Shown: positions 4,981 through 5,942 of the stretch, in pieces | How the letters are laid out: each line of letters starts with the position of its first letter | Position numbering within the stretch: position 1 is the stretch's first letter | Source of the DNA: Dethiobacter sp. | Lineage (GTDB): Bacteria > Bacillota_D > Dethiobacteria > Dethiobacterales > Dethiobacteraceae | Length of the DNA: 5,942 nucleotides | Assembly (NCBI GenBank): GCA_018333395.1 | Contig: JAGXSQ010000078.1 | Coordinates: 1 to 5,942, forward strand | Reading direction: 5' to 3' | Position numbers and translations under genes: made by a program | Notes under the pieces: model-generated | What the model saw: the letters and a program-made list of their open reading frames with translations, nothing else | The model's database searches: none | Told to the model about the DNA's origin: nothing

Positions 4981-5942
4981 TTGCTGAAACGTTTGTCTAT
5001 TCTCCTGTCCCTGTTCCTTTTTGCCGTTATATTAAGTACCGGGCTTACAGCTTCTGCCGCCGCCCGGCGTACTGCCACAGTTAATGTCGATACGCTAAAC
5101 GTCCGTTCCGGTCCAACTTTGCAACACAGCCGTATCAGCAGGCTTCAGCGAGGAAATGTTCTCCCCGTACTGACAGAGCGTTCCGGCTGGCTTCAGGTAC
5201 ACCTAGCCACTGGTTTAAGTGGTTGGGTAGCAGCCCGGCACGTGTCGGTCAGGGAAAACTCTGATTTAAGCAGGATCTCGGGAGCCAAGGCCATAGTCAA
5301 TGCAGGAATGCTTAACGTCCGCTCGGGAGCAGGCACCGCTTTTGGTCGTCTAGCTACCGTTTCGCGCGGCAGCCTGCTCCAAGTGCTCTCCCGGCAAGGC
5401 AACTGGTTGCAAGTGAAATTACCCGATGGACGAAACGGGTGGGTGGCCGCTCAACACACGACTATTCGAGAGGGAGCGCAGTTGTCTCAGGCAGTCTCGG
5501 TAATGCCAGTACCTGCCCGAATACAGGACTCGTCCGCACGAGGCCTCTTGCGAGCTGCAGGTTCTCCCACCCCTTCGGGCACAGTCGGTGCCGTAACGGC
5601 AAATGTTCCGGGCTTGACTGTCGCCCCACCTGCCGATCCCACAGAACGGCGGGTATATGTCACAGTTGACGGTTCAATGGTCTGGTCGGGGCCGGGCTTT
5701 GAGACAAGGCAGATTTCTACGCTTTCGCGGGGGACAAGCCTGACGGTGGTCGGCAAACAAAGTGATTGGCTGCAAGTACGCTTAAACGGCGGTGAACTTG
5801 TCTGGATTGCTTCTTGGCTGGTTACGGCTGCAGAAATTGAGCTACAGACGCCAACGGCTGAAGCGTCGCCGCCGGAACAACAAAAACAACAGCCTAATCC
5901 GGAACCGACCGGTACGCCTGCCGATCCCACAGAACGGCGGGG
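4981..5942 (+). CDS. Secreted multi-SH3-domain protein, partial at 3' end
   Basis: Frame open from TTG 4981 to the window edge (320 codons, no stop). A signal peptide (about 1-26) has a KR start, a Leu-rich core and an ASA cleavage motif at 24-26. Three bacterial SH3 domains follow: about 31-90 with TLNVRSGPT, GWLQV and GWVAARHV; about 103-162 with MLNVRSGAG, NWLQV and GWVAAQH; and about 225-284, which is divergent, with SMVWSGPG in place of NVRSGPG but retaining DWLQVRL and VWIASW. The linkers are Pro/Gln/Glu-rich. PADPTERR occurs before SH3-3 and again at the very end, so a fourth SH3 or related domain probably starts just beyond the edge. Such SH3b arrays usually bind peptidoglycan and often precede an amidase or NlpC/P60 domain; the catalytic part, if any, lies outside the window. 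Base composition looks richer in GC than the kinase region. Confidence 0.88.
   Translation, partial: MLKRLSILLSLFLFAVILSTGLTASAAARRTATVNVDTLNVRSGPTLQHSRISRLQRGNVLPVLTERSGWLQVHLATGLSGWVAARHVSVRENSDLSRISGAKAIVNAGMLNVRSGAGTAFGRLATVSRGSLLQVLSRQGNWLQVKLPDGRNGWVAAQHTTIREGAQLSQAVSVMPVPARIQDSSARGLLRAAGSPTPSGTVGAVTANVPGLTVAPPADPTERRVYVTVDGSMVWSGPGFETRQISTLSRGTSLTVVGKQSDWLQVRLNGGELVWIASWLVTAAEIELQTPTAEASPPEQQKQQPNPEPTGTPADPTERR
5629..5653 (+). repeat. 25-bp in-frame direct repeat, copy 1
   Basis: An exact 25-bp repeat of 5917-5941, encoding PADPTERR plus one base and sitting immediately before the third SH3 domain. The 288-bp (96-codon) offset keeps frame and equals one linker-plus-SH3 unit, pointing to internal duplication within the gene. 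Confidence 0.85.
5917..5941 (+). repeat. 25-bp in-frame direct repeat, copy 2, at window edge
   Basis: Second exact copy of 5629-5653; the match ends one base before the sequence does. It would introduce a further SH3 unit just outside the window. The sequence preceding each copy differs, so identity on the left is limited to the PADPTERR segment. Confidence 0.85.

Noticed and set aside
5487..5930. Minus-strand open frame across the SH3 gene (147 codons)
   Set aside because: The plus frame has a signal peptide and SH3 signatures; the antisense translation is low-complexity Ser/Gly/Cys without motifs.

Overview
The window looks like a fragment of a low-to-mid GC Gram-positive (Firmicutes/Clostridia-like) chromosome. 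This rests on strong purine-rich ribosome binding sites, GTG and TTG starts, a near-consensus sigma-A promoter (TTGATA-N18-TATAAT), and gene types common in Peptococcaceae-like anaerobes. All recognisable genes lie on the + strand. The affiliation is an inference from style, not from a marker gene.

Layout. Bases 1-153 hold no secure gene, but contain an 11-bp-period direct repeat that could be a response-regulator site. Bases 154-2248 encode an OmpR-family response regulator and an overlapping HAMP/HisKA/HATPase_c sensor kinase, a translationally coupled two-component system. Bases 2249-2443 hold a possible 21-codon small ORF with a strong but hairpin-sequestered Shine-Dalgarno sequence, a pair of 10-bp direct repeats, and a clear promoter. 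Bases 2444-3622 encode a membrane-anchored HtrA/DegP-type serine protease with one PDZ domain. Bases 3623-4021 carry no intact long gene. They do show protein-like segments in shifted frames, suggesting a decayed gene, plus a possible 28-codon hydrophobic peptide. Bases 4022-4888 encode an RnfD/NqrB-family membrane flavoprotein standing alone, without other rnf genes in view. From 4981 to the end runs a secreted protein with at least three bacterial SH3 domains, starting at TTG and cut off by the window edge.

How they may work together. A two-component system next to an HtrA protease with its own regulated-looking promoter recalls the CssRS-HtrA secretion-stress arrangement of Bacillus. The kinase would sense envelope or protein-folding stress, the regulator would act at direct repeats, and HtrA would degrade or refold misfolded exported proteins. 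The SH3 protein is a probable cell-wall-binding protein, perhaps the front half of an autolysin. RnfD is a membrane redox subunit whose partners are not visible. I see no mobile element, CRISPR array, tRNA or rRNA, and no clearly new system. The items most worth checking are the decayed or small ORFs at 3639-3987, the htrA upstream region, the orphan RnfD, and the 25-bp in-frame repeat at the window's right end.
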